Origin: a candidate division BRC1 bacterium HGW-BRC1-1
GTDB lineage: Bacteria; Sumerlaeota; Sumerlaeia; Sumerlaeales; Sumerlaeaceae
DNA: 64,000 bases
NCBI GenBank assembly: GCA_002842095.1
Contig: PHCB01000001.1
Coordinates: 186,001-250,000 of the forward strand
Direction of reading: 5' to 3'
Each line of letters opens with the position of its first letter. Position 1 is the stretch's first letter. The position numbers and the translations under genes are program-made. The notes beneath the pieces are model-generated. The model was not told the DNA's origin and made no database searches. It saw only the letters and a program-made list of their open reading frames with translations. Below are positions 18,455 through 26,725 of the stretch, in pieces.

Positions 18455-18513
18455 AATCCGCGCCGGTTCGGGCGGACAACCAGCAGCACCAACTAAACCG
18501 GAGGCGATGCCGT

Positions 18514-19050
18514 ATCAGGGAGAACTATCGGGTTAACCGCGAAATCAGGTCGCGAGAAGTACGCCTGATCAACCAGAACAACGAGCAACTGGGCGTTGTT
18601 CCGGTAACGGAAGCCATGCGTCTGGCCGAGGAAGCCGAGCTTGATCTGGTGGAAGTTGCACCAGAAGCGAAGCCCCCCGTCTGCAAGATCGTCGATTACA
18701 AAAAAGTGATCTACGAGCAAAAGCGGCGGCTGCGTGATTCGCGCAAGAAGGCCAAGACCATCGAGATCAAGGAAGTGAAGATGCGGCCTTCGATCGACAA
18801 GCATGACTACGACACAAAGATTAACCACGCACGCGAGTTTCTGCAGGCGGGTCACAAGGTGAAGGTCACCTTCACGTACAAGAGCCGCGAGAGACTTTAT
18901 CAAGACCGCGCGATGAAACTGCTCCAGCGGGTTTTGACCGATCTTGAAGACGTCGCGGTGCAAGAAGCGGTAAACCGTATGGGAGCGACTCTCACGGGCT
19001 GCCTGCTTTCCTTCAAGCGCGAAGCTGCGGCACCATCACGTTCCACCTGA
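18514..19050 (+). CDS. infC: Translation initiation factor IF-3, apparent ATC start
   Basis: IF-3, about 178 residues. The conserved N-terminal domain (NYRVNREIRSREVRLINQNN, EQLGVVPVTEAMRLAEEAELDLVEVAP) begins well before the first in-frame ATG at 18616. Between the in-frame stop at 18454 and that ATG there is no ATG, GTG or TTG, but an ATC at 18514 lies nine bases after a GGAGG ribosome site (18500-18504) and fits the family N-terminus. infC is known for rare start codons (AUU in E. coli) that let IF-3 control its own translation. rpmI and rplT follow in the standard order. Confidence 0.93.
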   Translation: MRENYRVNREIRSREVRLINQNNEQLGVVPVTEAMRLAEEAELDLVEVAPEAKPPVCKIVDYKKVIYEQKRRLRDSRKKAKTIEIKEVKMRPSIDKHDYDTKINHAREFLQAGHKVKVTFTYKSRERLYQDRAMKLLQRVLTDLEDVAVQEAVNRMGATLTGCLLSFKREAAAPSRST

Positions 19051-19195
19051 CGCGACTTCGGTCGCTGAGGATTACAAGTTTAGTCGGTTTGATAAACCGC
19101 GGTGCTCTTGAGGACCGTCGACGATGCAGACCGCAGCGATATCATAACGCCCGGCCCTCCAGCGGAGCCAGCCGGATTGTAAGAAAGGCTCCATG

Positions 19196-19393
19196 ATGCC
19201 AAAGATGAAAACCAACCGTGGCGCGGCCAAGCGTTTCCGCGTAACCGCCAGCGGGAAAATCAAACGCAAGCAGGCGTTTCGCAGCCACATCCTGTCGTCC
19301 AAGACCACCAAGCGCAAGCGTCAGCTTCGCAAGGGTCTTCTCGTTTCCAAGCCCGATCTGGATGGCGTGCTGAAAATGCTTTGCCTGAAATAA
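19196..19393 (+). CDS. rpmI: Ribosomal protein L35 (bL35)
   Basis: A 65-residue basic protein beginning [28 protein letters not shown], the standard L35 signature, and ending with the [10 protein letters not shown] segment of the large subunit protein. Two adjacent ATGs (19193, 19196) are possible; the second gives the family N-terminus and better spacing from the AAAGG ribosome site. Gene order infC-rpmI-rplT is conserved across bacteria. Confidence 0.97.
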   Translation: MPKMKTNRGAAKRFRVTASGKIKRKQAFRSHILSSKTTKRKRQLRKGLLVSKPDLDGVLKMLCLK

Positions 19394-19461
19394 TCGCTTC
19401 ACCCGCCCCATTTTAATATAACGACTTAACGCACAGTTTCGGCCTCGGAGGAACTCTTAAC

Positions 19462-19827
19462 ATGCCACGCGCAACTAATAACCCGGCGTCTCGCCGGCGC
19501 AGAAAAAAAATTCTAGATCGTGCCAAAGGTTTTTACAGCGGCCGGCGCAAGCTGATCCGCAACGCACGGGAAACCGTGAAGCGCGCCCTGCGCTACGCCT
19601 ATCGCGACCGTCGCACGCGGAAGCGGGATTTCCGCACCCTGTGGATCGCCCGCATCAACGCGGCGGCACGCGCCAACGATATGCCCTACAGCCGCTTCAT
19701 GGCCGGCCTGCGCACCGCTGGCGTGGAAGTGAACCGCAAAATGCTGGCCGAGCTGGCCGTGCATGATCCGGCCGCTTTCAACGAATACGTGAAGCGCGCC
19801 CAGAGCGCCCTTTCCAACCCCCAGTAA
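19462..19827 (+). CDS. rplT: Ribosomal protein L20 (bL20)
   Basis: A 121-residue, strongly basic protein starting [24 protein letters not shown], with the extended Arg/Lys N-terminal helix that threads through 23S rRNA and a globular C-terminal part ([23 protein letters not shown]). Besides building the 50S subunit, L20 represses its own operon by binding the leader in well-studied bacteria. It ends the infC operon before a clear terminator. Confidence 0.97.
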   Translation: MPRATNNPASRRRRKKILDRAKGFYSGRRKLIRNARETVKRALRYAYRDRRTRKRDFRTLWIARINAAARANDMPYSRFMAGLRTAGVEVNRKMLAELAVHDPAAFNEYVKRAQSALSNPQ

Positions 19828-19854
19828 TTTCTCCCGCATACGCGGCACAAAAAT

Positions 19855-19902
19855 GCCGCCGAGGTTTCTCTGATGATGAGGAACCTTGGCGGCTCTTTTT
19901 TT
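19855..19902 (+). terminator. Terminator of the infC-rpmI-rplT operon
   Basis: A long stem (GCCGCC, AGGTT and CTC arms pairing with GAG, AACCT and GGCGGC) with a short TGATGAT-type loop is followed by T7. Confidence 0.92.
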
Positions 19903-19907
19903 GGGGG

Positions 19908-19998
19908 ATGGACGATATGGACACTATGGACGGTATGGACACAAACCCGTTAAGGTATTGTCGGTGTCCATAGTGTCCATTTCGTCCATATCGTCCAT
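19908..19998. repeat. Inverted array of 9-base ATGGACNNT units (array 2)
   Basis: The left arm (19908-19942) has four units: ATGGACGAT, ATGGACACT, ATGGACGGT, ATGGACAC. The right arm (19964-19998), read on the minus strand, has ATGGACGAT, ATGGACGAA, ATGGACACT, ATGGACAC. The arms pair over nearly their whole 35 bases with a 21-base loop. The array lies between the rplT terminator and the 3' end of leuS. Confidence 0.9.
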
Positions 19999-20004
19999 TT
20001 CCCT

Positions 20005-22671
20005 TTATCCCACCAAATTCACCAACCGGCCCTTCACCACGATCACCTTCTTGGGTTCGCGGCCGGCGAGGGTGGCCTGCACCTTTTCATCAGCCAGCGC
20101 AGCCTCTCGTAATTGTTCGTCGGTGGCTTCCGCAGAGACCATGATCTTCGAACGAATCTTGCCGTTTACCTGCAACACGACTTCCACCTCGCTGCGCACA
20201 AGCGCCGAGGGATTGTGCGCCGGATAACGCTGGTCATCCAGGCGTCCGGTGAATCCGCTCACCCGCCACAGTTCGCTGGCAATGTGAGGAGCAAACGGGA
20301 ACAGCGACAGCAGCAACACCCGCAGCGCAAACGTCGTCACCTTCGGATCCGCCGCCTCGCCGCTCTTGGTCACATAGCTGTAGAGGGCGTTCTGGAACTC
20401 CATCACCGCTGCAATGGCCGTGTTGAAGTGGTGACGCTCACCAATTTCCACCGCCACGCGCTGTAAGGTGCGGTGGGTCATAAAGATCATTTCGCGCGTC
20501 GCCTCATCGGCAGCTCCGGCTGACACGCCATCGCTCAGGTTTTCGCCCGTCGACAGAACCTTGCGCACTTGCGGCTCCAGCATCAGAGCCAGACGCCACA
20601 CGCGGTTCAGAAAGCGCGAGCAACCATCCACGCCGTTTTCGTTCCACTCCAGTTCCTTCTCGGCGGGCGATGCGAACAAGATAAAGAGCCGTGCGGTGTC
20701 AGCCCCGTAGCGCTTGATGATGTCGATGGGATCGACACCGTTTCCAAGGGACTTGGACATCTTGGCATACTTCAGCAGGCCGTTTTCGTCCACGGCGTTT
20801 TGCCCCGTGGCCTTGTCGACAAACGTATTCGTGACCATTCCCTGCGCCAGCAGACGCTCGAACGGCTCATCGCAATCCACCAGGCCGAGGTCTCGCAACA
20901 CCTTCGTAAAGAAGCGCGCATACAGCAGGTGGAGAATGGCGTGCTCGATGCCGCCGATGTACTGATCCACCGCCATCCACGCGTCGCCATTTTCCCGGCT
21001 GAAGGGCAGCGATGTGTTGTGAGGGTCGCAATAACGCAGGAAATACCAGGAGGAATCCACAAAGGTGTCCATGGTGTCGGTCTCGCGTCGCGCCGGTCCG
21101 GCGCACTTCGGGCACTTTGCGTTGACGAATTCATCCACGGCAGCCAGCGGGTTGCCGCTGCCGCTGAACACAGCGTTCTCCGGTAGGCGGATGGGGAGGT
21201 CGCTCTCGGCCACGGGTACTGTTCCGCAGGCGGGACAGTACACAATGGGGATCGGCGTGCCCCAGAAACGCTGACGCGAGATGAGCCAGTCGCGCAGTTT
21301 GAACTGGATCGTGCGCTTGCCGAAACCGCGTTCTTCCAGATACTCCGCGATGGCGCCCTTGGCCTCCTCGCTGGGACGGCCATTGAACGCACCGCTGCCC
21401 ACCATGACGCCGGGCTCCACGTATGCAGCCTTCAGCGCAGCAGAAGCCTGCGCGCGCGCTTCGTCGCTCCCGGCGATGGCATCCGCATCGTCCGGCGGGG
21501 CGATGACCATGCGCACGGGGATGTCGTACTTGGTGGCGAATTCGAAGTCGCGCTGGTCGTGGGCCGGCACCGCCATGATGGCGCCCGTGCCGTATTCCAT
21601 CAACACGAAGTTCGCGATGTAGATCGGCACCACATCACCGTTCAGCGGGTTCACCGCATAGCGGCCAATGAAGCAGCCCTCCTTCTCGCGGTCGGCGGCG
21701 GTGCGCAGGAAACGGTCCTCCTGTTTGGCCTTCTGCACATAAGCCTTCACTTCGGCGTCGCGCGGGGTGCCCTCCACCAATTCAGTTACGCGCGGATGCT
21801 CCGGCGCGAACACCATGAAGGTAACGCCAAAAAGCGTATCGGGGCGCGTGGTGAAAATCTCCACGTCGGGAAGCTGCGACGTTTGCGCGTCGTCCACCGG
21901 CATGCCCGGCGCAAATTCCTTCGGCAACAACTTGAACCGAACCACCGCCCCCTCGCTGCGGCCGATCCAGTTGCGCTGCATGGTTTTCACGCTCTCGGGC
22001 CAATCATTAAGCTTGTCCAGATCGGCGAGAAGTTGCTCGGCGTAATCAGTAATCTTGAAAAACCACTGTTCGAGGTTCTTCACCTCCACGGGATTCTTGC
22101 AGCGCCAACAGGCACCCTGCTCCACCTGCTCGTTGGCCAGCACCGTGTTGCACGACACGCACCAGTTGATGGCTGCGGCCTTCTTGTAGACCAACCCGCG
22201 TTCCATCATTTTGAGGAAAAGCCACTGGTTCCAGTGGTAATAATCGGGCCGACACGTCACCGCTTCGCGATCCCAATCGAGACTGAAACCCATCATCTTA
22301 AACTGGGCTTTCATGTCGTCGATGCAGCGCTCGGTCCATTGCGACGGATGCACCTTGTGCAGGATGGCAGCGTTTTCCGCAGGCAGGCCGAAGGCATCGA
22401 ACCCCATGGGGTGCAGCACCTTCTTGCCGTTCATGCGCAGGAAACGGGCCAGCGCGTCACCGATGGAATACACGCGGCAGTGCCCCATGTGAAGGCGTCC
22501 GCTGGGATAGGGGAACATTTCCAGCACGTAGTATTTATCGGCACCGGGCGCGACGGGAGTGGCGAAGGTCTGCTCCTCCTCCCAATGCTGCTGCCAGCGC
22601 GATTCAACTTCGGCGAAAGGGTAATGAATTTCGGCGAGAGACGCCTGAGAATTTTGCGAGTTATCGGTCAT
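20005..22671 (-). CDS. leuS: Leucyl-tRNA synthetase
   Basis: An 888-residue class I synthetase charging tRNA-Leu. The HIGH motif appears as HMGH in [19 protein letters not shown], a zinc-type knuckle region with CWRC/CVSC follows, the CP1 editing domain occupies roughly residues 225-420 ([39 protein letters not shown]), and KMSKS is intact ([14 protein letters not shown]). The C-terminal extension domain ends the protein. The ATG at 22671 was preferred over an upstream TTG at 22710. The gene is flanked on both sides by ATGGACNNT arrays. Confidence 0.97.
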   Translation of the reverse strand: MTDNSQNSQASLAEIHYPFAEVESRWQQHWEEEQTFATPVAPGADKYYVLEMFPYPSGRLHMGHCRVYSIGDALARFLRMNGKKVLHPMGFDAFGLPAENAAILHKVHPSQWTERCIDDMKAQFKMMGFSLDWDREAVTCRPDYYHWNQWLFLKMMERGLVYKKAAAINWCVSCNTVLANEQVEQGACWRCKNPVEVKNLEQWFFKITDYAEQLLADLDKLNDWPESVKTMQRNWIGRSEGAVVRFKLLPKEFAPGMPVDDAQTSQLPDVEIFTTRPDTLFGVTFMVFAPEHPRVTELVEGTPRDAEVKAYVQKAKQEDRFLRTAADREKEGCFIGRYAVNPLNGDVVPIYIANFVLMEYGTGAIMAVPAHDQRDFEFATKYDIPVRMVIAPPDDADAIAGSDEARAQASAALKAAYVEPGVMVGSGAFNGRPSEEAKGAIAEYLEERGFGKRTIQFKLRDWLISRQRFWGTPIPIVYCPACGTVPVAESDLPIRLPENAVFSGSGNPLAAVDEFVNAKCPKCAGPARRETDTMDTFVDSSWYFLRYCDPHNTSLPFSRENGDAWMAVDQYIGGIEHAILHLLYARFFTKVLRDLGLVDCDEPFERLLAQGMVTNTFVDKATGQNAVDENGLLKYAKMSKSLGNGVDPIDIIKRYGADTARLFILFASPAEKELEWNENGVDGCSRFLNRVWRLALMLEPQVRKVLSTGENLSDGVSAGAADEATREMIFMTHRTLQRVAVEIGERHHFNTAIAAVMEFQNALYSYVTKSGEAADPKVTTFALRVLLLSLFPFAPHIASELWRVSGFTGRLDDQRYPAHNPSALVRSEVEVVLQVNGKIRSKIMVSAEATDEQLREAALADEKVQATLAGREPKKVIVVKGRLVNLVG

Positions 22672-22766
22672 GATGGGGATGGTTACACCCGCACCGGATG
22701 ACGATTTCAAGCGCGGAGAAATGAGGGATTGTTCGCAGAGTGGGCGGATGAGCGGGAATGGCCGGT

Positions 22767-22866
22767 ATGGACTCTATGGACGATATGGACGATATGGACA
22801 TTGGGTTTTCGGATTAGCGGATGTCCATATCGTCCATAGAGTCCATGTCGTCCATAGAGTCCATTT
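22767..22866. repeat. Inverted array of 9-base ATGGACNNT units (array 3)
   Basis: The left arm (22767-22801) has ATGGACTCT, ATGGACGAT, ATGGACGAT, ATGGACAT. The right arm (22821-22866) reads on the minus strand as ATGGACTCT, ATGGACGAC, ATGGACTCT, ATGGACGAT, ATGGACAT. It sits between the start of leuS and the end of gatC. Confidence 0.9.
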
Positions 22867-22945
22867 AATGGGCGCGCTGCCGCACACTAATTTGCCCCCG
22901 GAACGACCTGCGTTCCGGGAGCAACAAACTGCGTTCAACCAATCT

Positions 22946-23257
22946 TCAGGCGCCGCCGCCCTCTTGAATCACGGCGGGTACTTTGAAGTAGCCATCTTCC
23001 TGCTCAGGCGCGTTGCTCAGCGCGTCTTCGGGCGTCAACGACGGTGTTATCACATCCTCGCGAAACACGTTGCTCAGGGGCAGTGAATGAGAGGTTGGCG
23101 GCACATCCGTTGTGTCCAGCTCGTCGAGCTGGCTCGAATGGGTGAGAATCATATCGAGGTCTGTGCGGAAGCCTTCCACCTCGTCGTCGCTCAACTCCAG
23201 TCGCGCCAGCGTGGCCACATGGCGCACCATTTCCTCATCAATTCGCGGTGATGTCAT
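22946..23257 (-). CDS. gatC: Asp-tRNA(Asn)/Glu-tRNA(Gln) amidotransferase subunit C
   Basis: A 103-residue GatC, the small subunit that holds GatA and GatB together in the transamidation route to Gln-tRNA and Asn-tRNA. The family pattern VRHVATLARLELSDDEVEGFRTDLDMIL opens the protein, and a LREDV-like (FREDVITPSL) and YFKVPAVIQ ending completes it. It starts 8 bases after the Tudor-domain gene, so these two are coupled; gatA and gatB are not next to it here, which is common. Confidence 0.93.
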   Translation of the reverse strand: MTSPRIDEEMVRHVATLARLELSDDEVEGFRTDLDMILTHSSQLDELDTTDVPPTSHSLPLSNVFREDVITPSLTPEDALSNAPEQEDGYFKVPAVIQEGGGA

Positions 23258-23265
23258 CGGATGTT

Positions 23266-23529
23266 TTACTCCGCCTTGCCTTCGGCTCCAGCGGTTTCTT
23301 CGCCCGCCTCTTCACCCTCGGCGGCTGCCAGGGTGGGTCGGTCCTGGATCTTCTTCAGTCGCGCATAGCGCAACGCCAGTTTCTTCTCTCCGATACCCGG
23401 CTGAAACTTCACAACGACCTTCGCGTTCAAACCATCTCCGATGCGCAAGGTAACCACACCATCCTTGAATTCCGGATGCTTTACCTTATCACCCACGTCC
23501 ACCAGTTCGAAACTCAGTTCCCTGTCCAT
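23266..23529 (-). CDS. Stand-alone Tudor-like domain resembling the UvrD/PcrA C-terminus
   Basis: An 87-residue protein. The segment VGDKVKHPEFKDGVVTLRIGDGLNAKVVVKFQPGIGEKKLALRYARLKKI closely follows the C-terminal Tudor-like domain of PcrA/UvrD helicases, which binds RNA polymerase. Here it is detached from any helicase and carries an acidic tail (AAAEGEEAGEETAGAEGKAE). I chose ATG 23529 because a GAGAGGTG ribosome site precedes it; a start at 23598 would overlap rfaE2. Its stop is 8 bases before gatC. A role at RNA polymerase is an inference from the fold only. Confidence 0.75.
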   Translation of the reverse strand: MDRELSFELVDVGDKVKHPEFKDGVVTLRIGDGLNAKVVVKFQPGIGEKKLALRYARLKKIQDRPTLAAAEGEEAGEETAGAEGKAE

Positions 23530-23557
23530 TTCAGTACACCTCTCATGATTTGCGGCG

Positions 23558-24061
23558 TTATTGACGCGCCGCCTTTGATGATTGCAAGATACGTTCAATG
23601 ATTCGACTGCTCGACGCCTCCGGCGTCACTTCCACCACCAACACCTGGCCACCATCGGCCTCCACCTCCCGGCGCCCCACTATTGTCTCGGGCGTGTAGT
23701 CGCCCCCCTTCACCAGCACGTCGGGGCGCAATAGAGTGATCAATTCCAGCGGTGTGTCCTCGTCGAAGAAGGTGACGAAATCCACCATCTCGAGAGAACT
23801 AATAATTTTTGCCCGCTCCACGAGGGGCAGCAGGGGGCGTCGCGGCCCCTTCAAGCGCGTGACGGATTCGTCACTATTCAGCCCCACAACCAGCACGTCG
23901 CCCGCAGCTTTGGCAGCTCGCAGGCAATCGATATGCCCCCCATGTAATAAATCGAAAACTCCGTTGGTAAAAACGATGCGTGTCTTGTTTTCGCGCAAGG
24001 CATCCAGTCGTTCTTTCAGTTCCAGGGCCGCACAAAAAGGCGACATTTCACGGACCGCCAA
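23558..24061 (-). CDS. rfaE2: RfaE2-type heptose 1-phosphate adenylyltransferase
   Basis: About 168 residues of the cytidylyltransferase-like fold. TNGVFDLLHGGHIDCLRAAKAAGDVLVVGLNSDESVTRLKGPRRP is the nucleotide-binding signature (HxGH), and VLVKGGDYTPETIVG plus a SSSRIIERI ending match the stand-alone second half of HldE. It makes ADP-heptose for lipopolysaccharide core, which implies a diderm envelope. I chose the TTG at 24061 because an AAGGAGG ribosome site lies five bases upstream, just past the amaP stop; ATG starts at 24046 or 24106 are poorer. The kinase half (rfaE1) is not in the window. Confidence 0.9.
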   Translation of the reverse strand: MAVREMSPFCAALELKERLDALRENKTRIVFTNGVFDLLHGGHIDCLRAAKAAGDVLVVGLNSDESVTRLKGPRRPLLPLVERAKIISSLEMVDFVTFFDEDTPLELITLLRPDVLVKGGDYTPETIVGRREVEADGGQVLVVEVTPEASSSRIIERILQSSKAARQ

Positions 24062-24071
24062 ATCGCCCTCC

Positions 24072-25085
24072 TTAGGCTTTCTTATTCTGTTCGTCCTGCG
24101 GTTCATCCATGGCTTCAGCAGCTAAATCATCCGGGAGAACGATCCCGCAATCCGAAGCGTCGGTGGGTTGAAGCGACGACGCCAACTCATCATCCGACAC
24201 GTCGTGGTCCCGATCGGAGACCTGAAGTGCACCCGCTGAAGAATCCGCATCGAACGCCGCGTCGCTTTCCACGGAGTGCTGTTCTTCGCCCTTGGAGCGC
24301 TTGAAACGCGAGAAGAATTTTTCACCACGCTTGGCATCGCCCTCATCGTCAGATCGGTACGGTTCCCTCTCCGGTGGCGTCAACAATCCACTATCCGGGG
24401 CGTCCGTGCTGGGCATGCCCGACATCGCCACCACGTCGGGATCCGCACGGTGCAACGTAACAGGTAGCGGCCCCAATGGAAATACCGAGGAGGGAATATC
24501 CATGTCTTCATCCAGTGCAACATCCGGCTCGGACGCCCGGGTGGGCGACGGCGTCATCTGAAAATCCTGAATGTACACGTGAACCCCCGAGATCGCAGAA
24601 ATGCCCATTTTGTGTATCAGCGCTTCGCGCACCCGCGCCATGATGCGGGCTTCCGCCTCGGGCAGTTTTTCCGCCGTACGCACGCTGGCGGTCACATCCA
24701 CGCGAAGGCCGGCCCGCTGTTGGGCGAGGTCAATCTTCTTCACGGAAATCCCCGGCAGTTCGCCCAGGGCCGTGCGGATATACTTTTTGATTGCCGACTC
24801 AAGAATCACAACCCGGCCATCGGCCATGTGAACCTCAACACGGGCACTGCGGCGCAAATGCGAAATGGTGACGCCGACCACCAGAAGGATACCGAAGAGC
24901 ACACCGATAAACATCCAGAACAGCATGCCGCCGGGCTGCCACACCTTCACGATTTCCAACCCTGTCTCGCGCACCCGCGCAAGAGGACCGGGCGTCCAGG
25001 GCAGTGTGGCCATGGCCCCCACTGCGGCCACCGCCGCAAGAATCAGCAGTAGTAAAAAAACCAGCGTATTGCGCAGGCCTTTCAT
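24072..25085 (-). CDS. AmaP-like membrane anchor for Asp23, with acidic tail
   Basis: A 337-residue protein. Two N-terminal membrane helices (about residues 8-28 and 53-75) are followed by an Asp23-like alpha/beta segment (about 85-175: VVILESAIKKYIRTALGELPGISVKKIDL, then VYIQDF). This is the AmaP arrangement, which in Gram-positive bacteria tethers Asp23 to the membrane. The C-terminal 150 residues are acidic and low-complexity, longer than I would expect for AmaP. The asp23-like gene is 64 bases upstream and rfaE2 follows 10 bases downstream. Confidence 0.85.
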   Translation of the reverse strand: MKGLRNTLVFLLLLILAAVAAVGAMATLPWTPGPLARVRETGLEIVKVWQPGGMLFWMFIGVLFGILLVVGVTISHLRRSARVEVHMADGRVVILESAIKKYIRTALGELPGISVKKIDLAQQRAGLRVDVTASVRTAEKLPEAEARIMARVREALIHKMGISAISGVHVYIQDFQMTPSPTRASEPDVALDEDMDIPSSVFPLGPLPVTLHRADPDVVAMSGMPSTDAPDSGLLTPPEREPYRSDDEGDAKRGEKFFSRFKRSKGEEQHSVESDAAFDADSSAGALQVSDRDHDVSDDELASSLQPTDASDCGIVLPDDLAAEAMDEPQDEQNKKA

Positions 25086-25149
25086 GGGCAGGCTCCGTTG
25101 AAAGTTATTTTGAGTTTCACACCATAAAAACGCTTCTCTGCCGCGGCAA

Positions 25150-25524
25150 CTATTTCAGCAACATCCTCGGTTGTTCGTTCACCATCAAGCTTTTCACGGT
25201 CACGTTCACCTTATCCACGGGCGTACCGGCGTAATTTTCCACCGCATTCTTCACCGCGTGTTGAAGCTGCACACAAGCATCGCGCACGGCAATGCCATAT
25301 TCCACGTTAATCTCAAGGTTGATGGTGGCCATGGCGGTCACCTCGTCCACTTCCACGGTCACGCCCTTCTCCACGTCCTTGCTCTTCGAGCCGACGTAAT
25401 CGCTGAAGGAAGACTTGCCGCTGAGCGACACCACGCCCTCCACCTCGGTAAGGGCGATGCCGGCGATCAACGCCATCACATCGTTGTTGATCCGGATATC
25501 ACCAAGTTCTTCGCCCACTGCCAT
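25150..25524 (-). CDS. Asp23/Gls24 family envelope stress protein
   Basis: A 124-residue protein with the Asp23 pattern: an N-terminal IRINNDVMALIAGIALTEVEGVVSLSGK, then VEKGVTVEVDEVTAMATINLEINVEYGIAVRDACVQLQHAVKNAVENYAGTPVDKVNVTVKSL. In Staphylococcus and relatives Asp23 coats the membrane through AmaP and responds to cell-wall stress. The ATG at 25524 has an AGGAGAA ribosome site; an upstream start at 25572 does not. The amaP-like partner follows directly. Confidence 0.92.
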   Translation of the reverse strand: MAVGEELGDIRINNDVMALIAGIALTEVEGVVSLSGKSSFSDYVGSKSKDVEKGVTVEVDEVTAMATINLEINVEYGIAVRDACVQLQHAVKNAVENYAGTPVDKVNVTVKSLMVNEQPRMLLK

Positions 25525-25694
25525 CTGGCTTCGTTCTCCTGTTGGAATTATGCTTATGGAAAAACCATACAAGACCCCGCAAAGGATTCTCCACTAAAAA
25601 TGGGCCGGGAGGTGCGAAAGGTGTCCAGCGCTTGATTTACAATCCCCTGACTCTGCTGCCCCACTCCTTGAGTCGCGATCGTCAGTGAATCATG

Positions 25695-25732
25695 AAACAA
25701 AAAAAGGGGAACAGCCGAAGCCGCTCCCCTTT
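25695..25732 (-). terminator. Terminator of the first tandem pseudopilin gene
   Basis: On the minus strand AAAGGGGA pairs with TCCCCTTT around a GCGGCTTCGGCTGT-type inner stem-loop, followed by a T-run. The terminator of the neighbouring paralogue at 26639-26676 has almost the same sequence. Confidence 0.88.
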
Positions 25733-25782
25733 GCAAAAAAACCATCTCGAAACGGCATCAGGCCGCATCGATCATCAAACCA

Positions 25783-26418
25783 TTACATACCTGAATAACC
25801 GCTGCCGGATGCCTGTGTGCGGATGATGTCGCCGTCGCTGACGGTGCCGTTGGTGGCATCATACGGTTGGGCAATATTGTTCGCAGGATAACCCATGGCT
25901 TCGGCTTTGCCAACCCAACCGGTAGGACCGTAGGTGCGGTCGGGTCCGGCAGCGTTCAGTTTCCAAGCACCATATTCAGCCATGATCATCGGGTAATAAA
26001 TGGATTTTACTATTGGTCTGAGGTTCGCGGCGTCCCAAGTATCTCCCCAGGTTGAATCCGTGCAGGTGTACCGAATATCACGGGCTTGCCAGAAGGTCGC
26101 ATTCACAACCTGACGGAAAACATCCTGATAGCTGACCGTGGTGATGTAGGCGATGGGGGTTGAAAGATCCTTGGGAAGGTACCAATAGTTATACTTACCA
26201 GCCAACGGGCCGGCAGCATTCGCTCCGTCGAACGGGTACTTGTTCCAGTCCACCATGTAAGATTCGATAGCGGTTGCAGCGCTCCGCATGTCGGCCTTGG
26301 TGCGAGAAACCTTGGAGCGAACCTGCGCCTCAAGGAAGTTGGGTACTGCGATGGCGGCCAAAATCGCGATGATGGCCACAACGATCAGAAGCTCGATAAG
26401 CGTAAAAGCCCTGCGCAT
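25783..26418 (-). CDS. Pseudopilin, tandem paralogue A
   Basis: A 211-residue pseudopilin. MRRAFTLIELLIVVAII gives a four-residue leader and the prepilin peptidase site before F, with Glu5 present. The next segment EAQVRSKVSRTKADMRSAATAIESYMVDWNKYPFDGANAAGPLAGKYNYWYLPKDLSTPIAYITTV is almost identical to the neighbouring paralogue at 26726. The C-terminus has AAGPDRTYGPTGW and ATNGTVSDGDIIRTQASGSGYSGM. A GAAAGG ribosome site is 7 bases upstream. It could be a major pseudopilin of a type II secretion system or a surface pilus; the machinery is elsewhere. Confidence 0.92.
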   Translation of the reverse strand: MRRAFTLIELLIVVAIIAILAAIAVPNFLEAQVRSKVSRTKADMRSAATAIESYMVDWNKYPFDGANAAGPLAGKYNYWYLPKDLSTPIAYITTVSYQDVFRQVVNATFWQARDIRYTCTDSTWGDTWDAANLRPIVKSIYYPMIMAEYGAWKLNAAGPDRTYGPTGWVGKAEAMGYPANNIAQPYDATNGTVSDGDIIRTQASGSGYSGM

Positions 26419-26725
26419 GAGAATGCCTTTCGTATGAAAAAAATATAGAAGCCTGATACTATTTTGCCCGGCGATTTACCGACGAACAACTATTGACGTA
26501 TTTCATCTTCAGCATTTCTGTCAAGATTTTCCGTCGCCACTAAAGCAAAAAGGTACTCCCCCCAACAAGGATGTCGGAAGATCCTTATTAACATATTGCA
26601 TCTATACAGATTCTTTTTACTGCGAAGCATGATTAAAACAGAAAAAAGGGGAACGGCCTAAGCCGCTCCCCTTTTGCAAAAAACCATCTCGAAACGGCAT
26701 CAGGCCGCTTTCGAAACGAAAACCA
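26419..26725. other. Gap between the tandem pseudopilin genes
   Basis: The 306-base gap holds the terminator of the upstream paralogue (26639-26676) and presumably a promoter for the downstream one. I see no further gene. Confidence 0.5.
26639..26676 (-). terminator. Terminator of the second tandem pseudopilin gene
   Basis: On the minus strand AAAAGGGGA pairs with TTCCCCTTTT around GCGGCTTAGGCCG, followed by a T-run. It is a near copy of the terminator at 25695-25732, showing that the duplication covered the 3' flank. Confidence 0.88.

Noticed and set aside
18120-18536. An open frame of 138 codons across the infC leader
   Set aside because: It runs through the perfect terminator hairpin and the infC ribosome site and shows no recognisable protein features.
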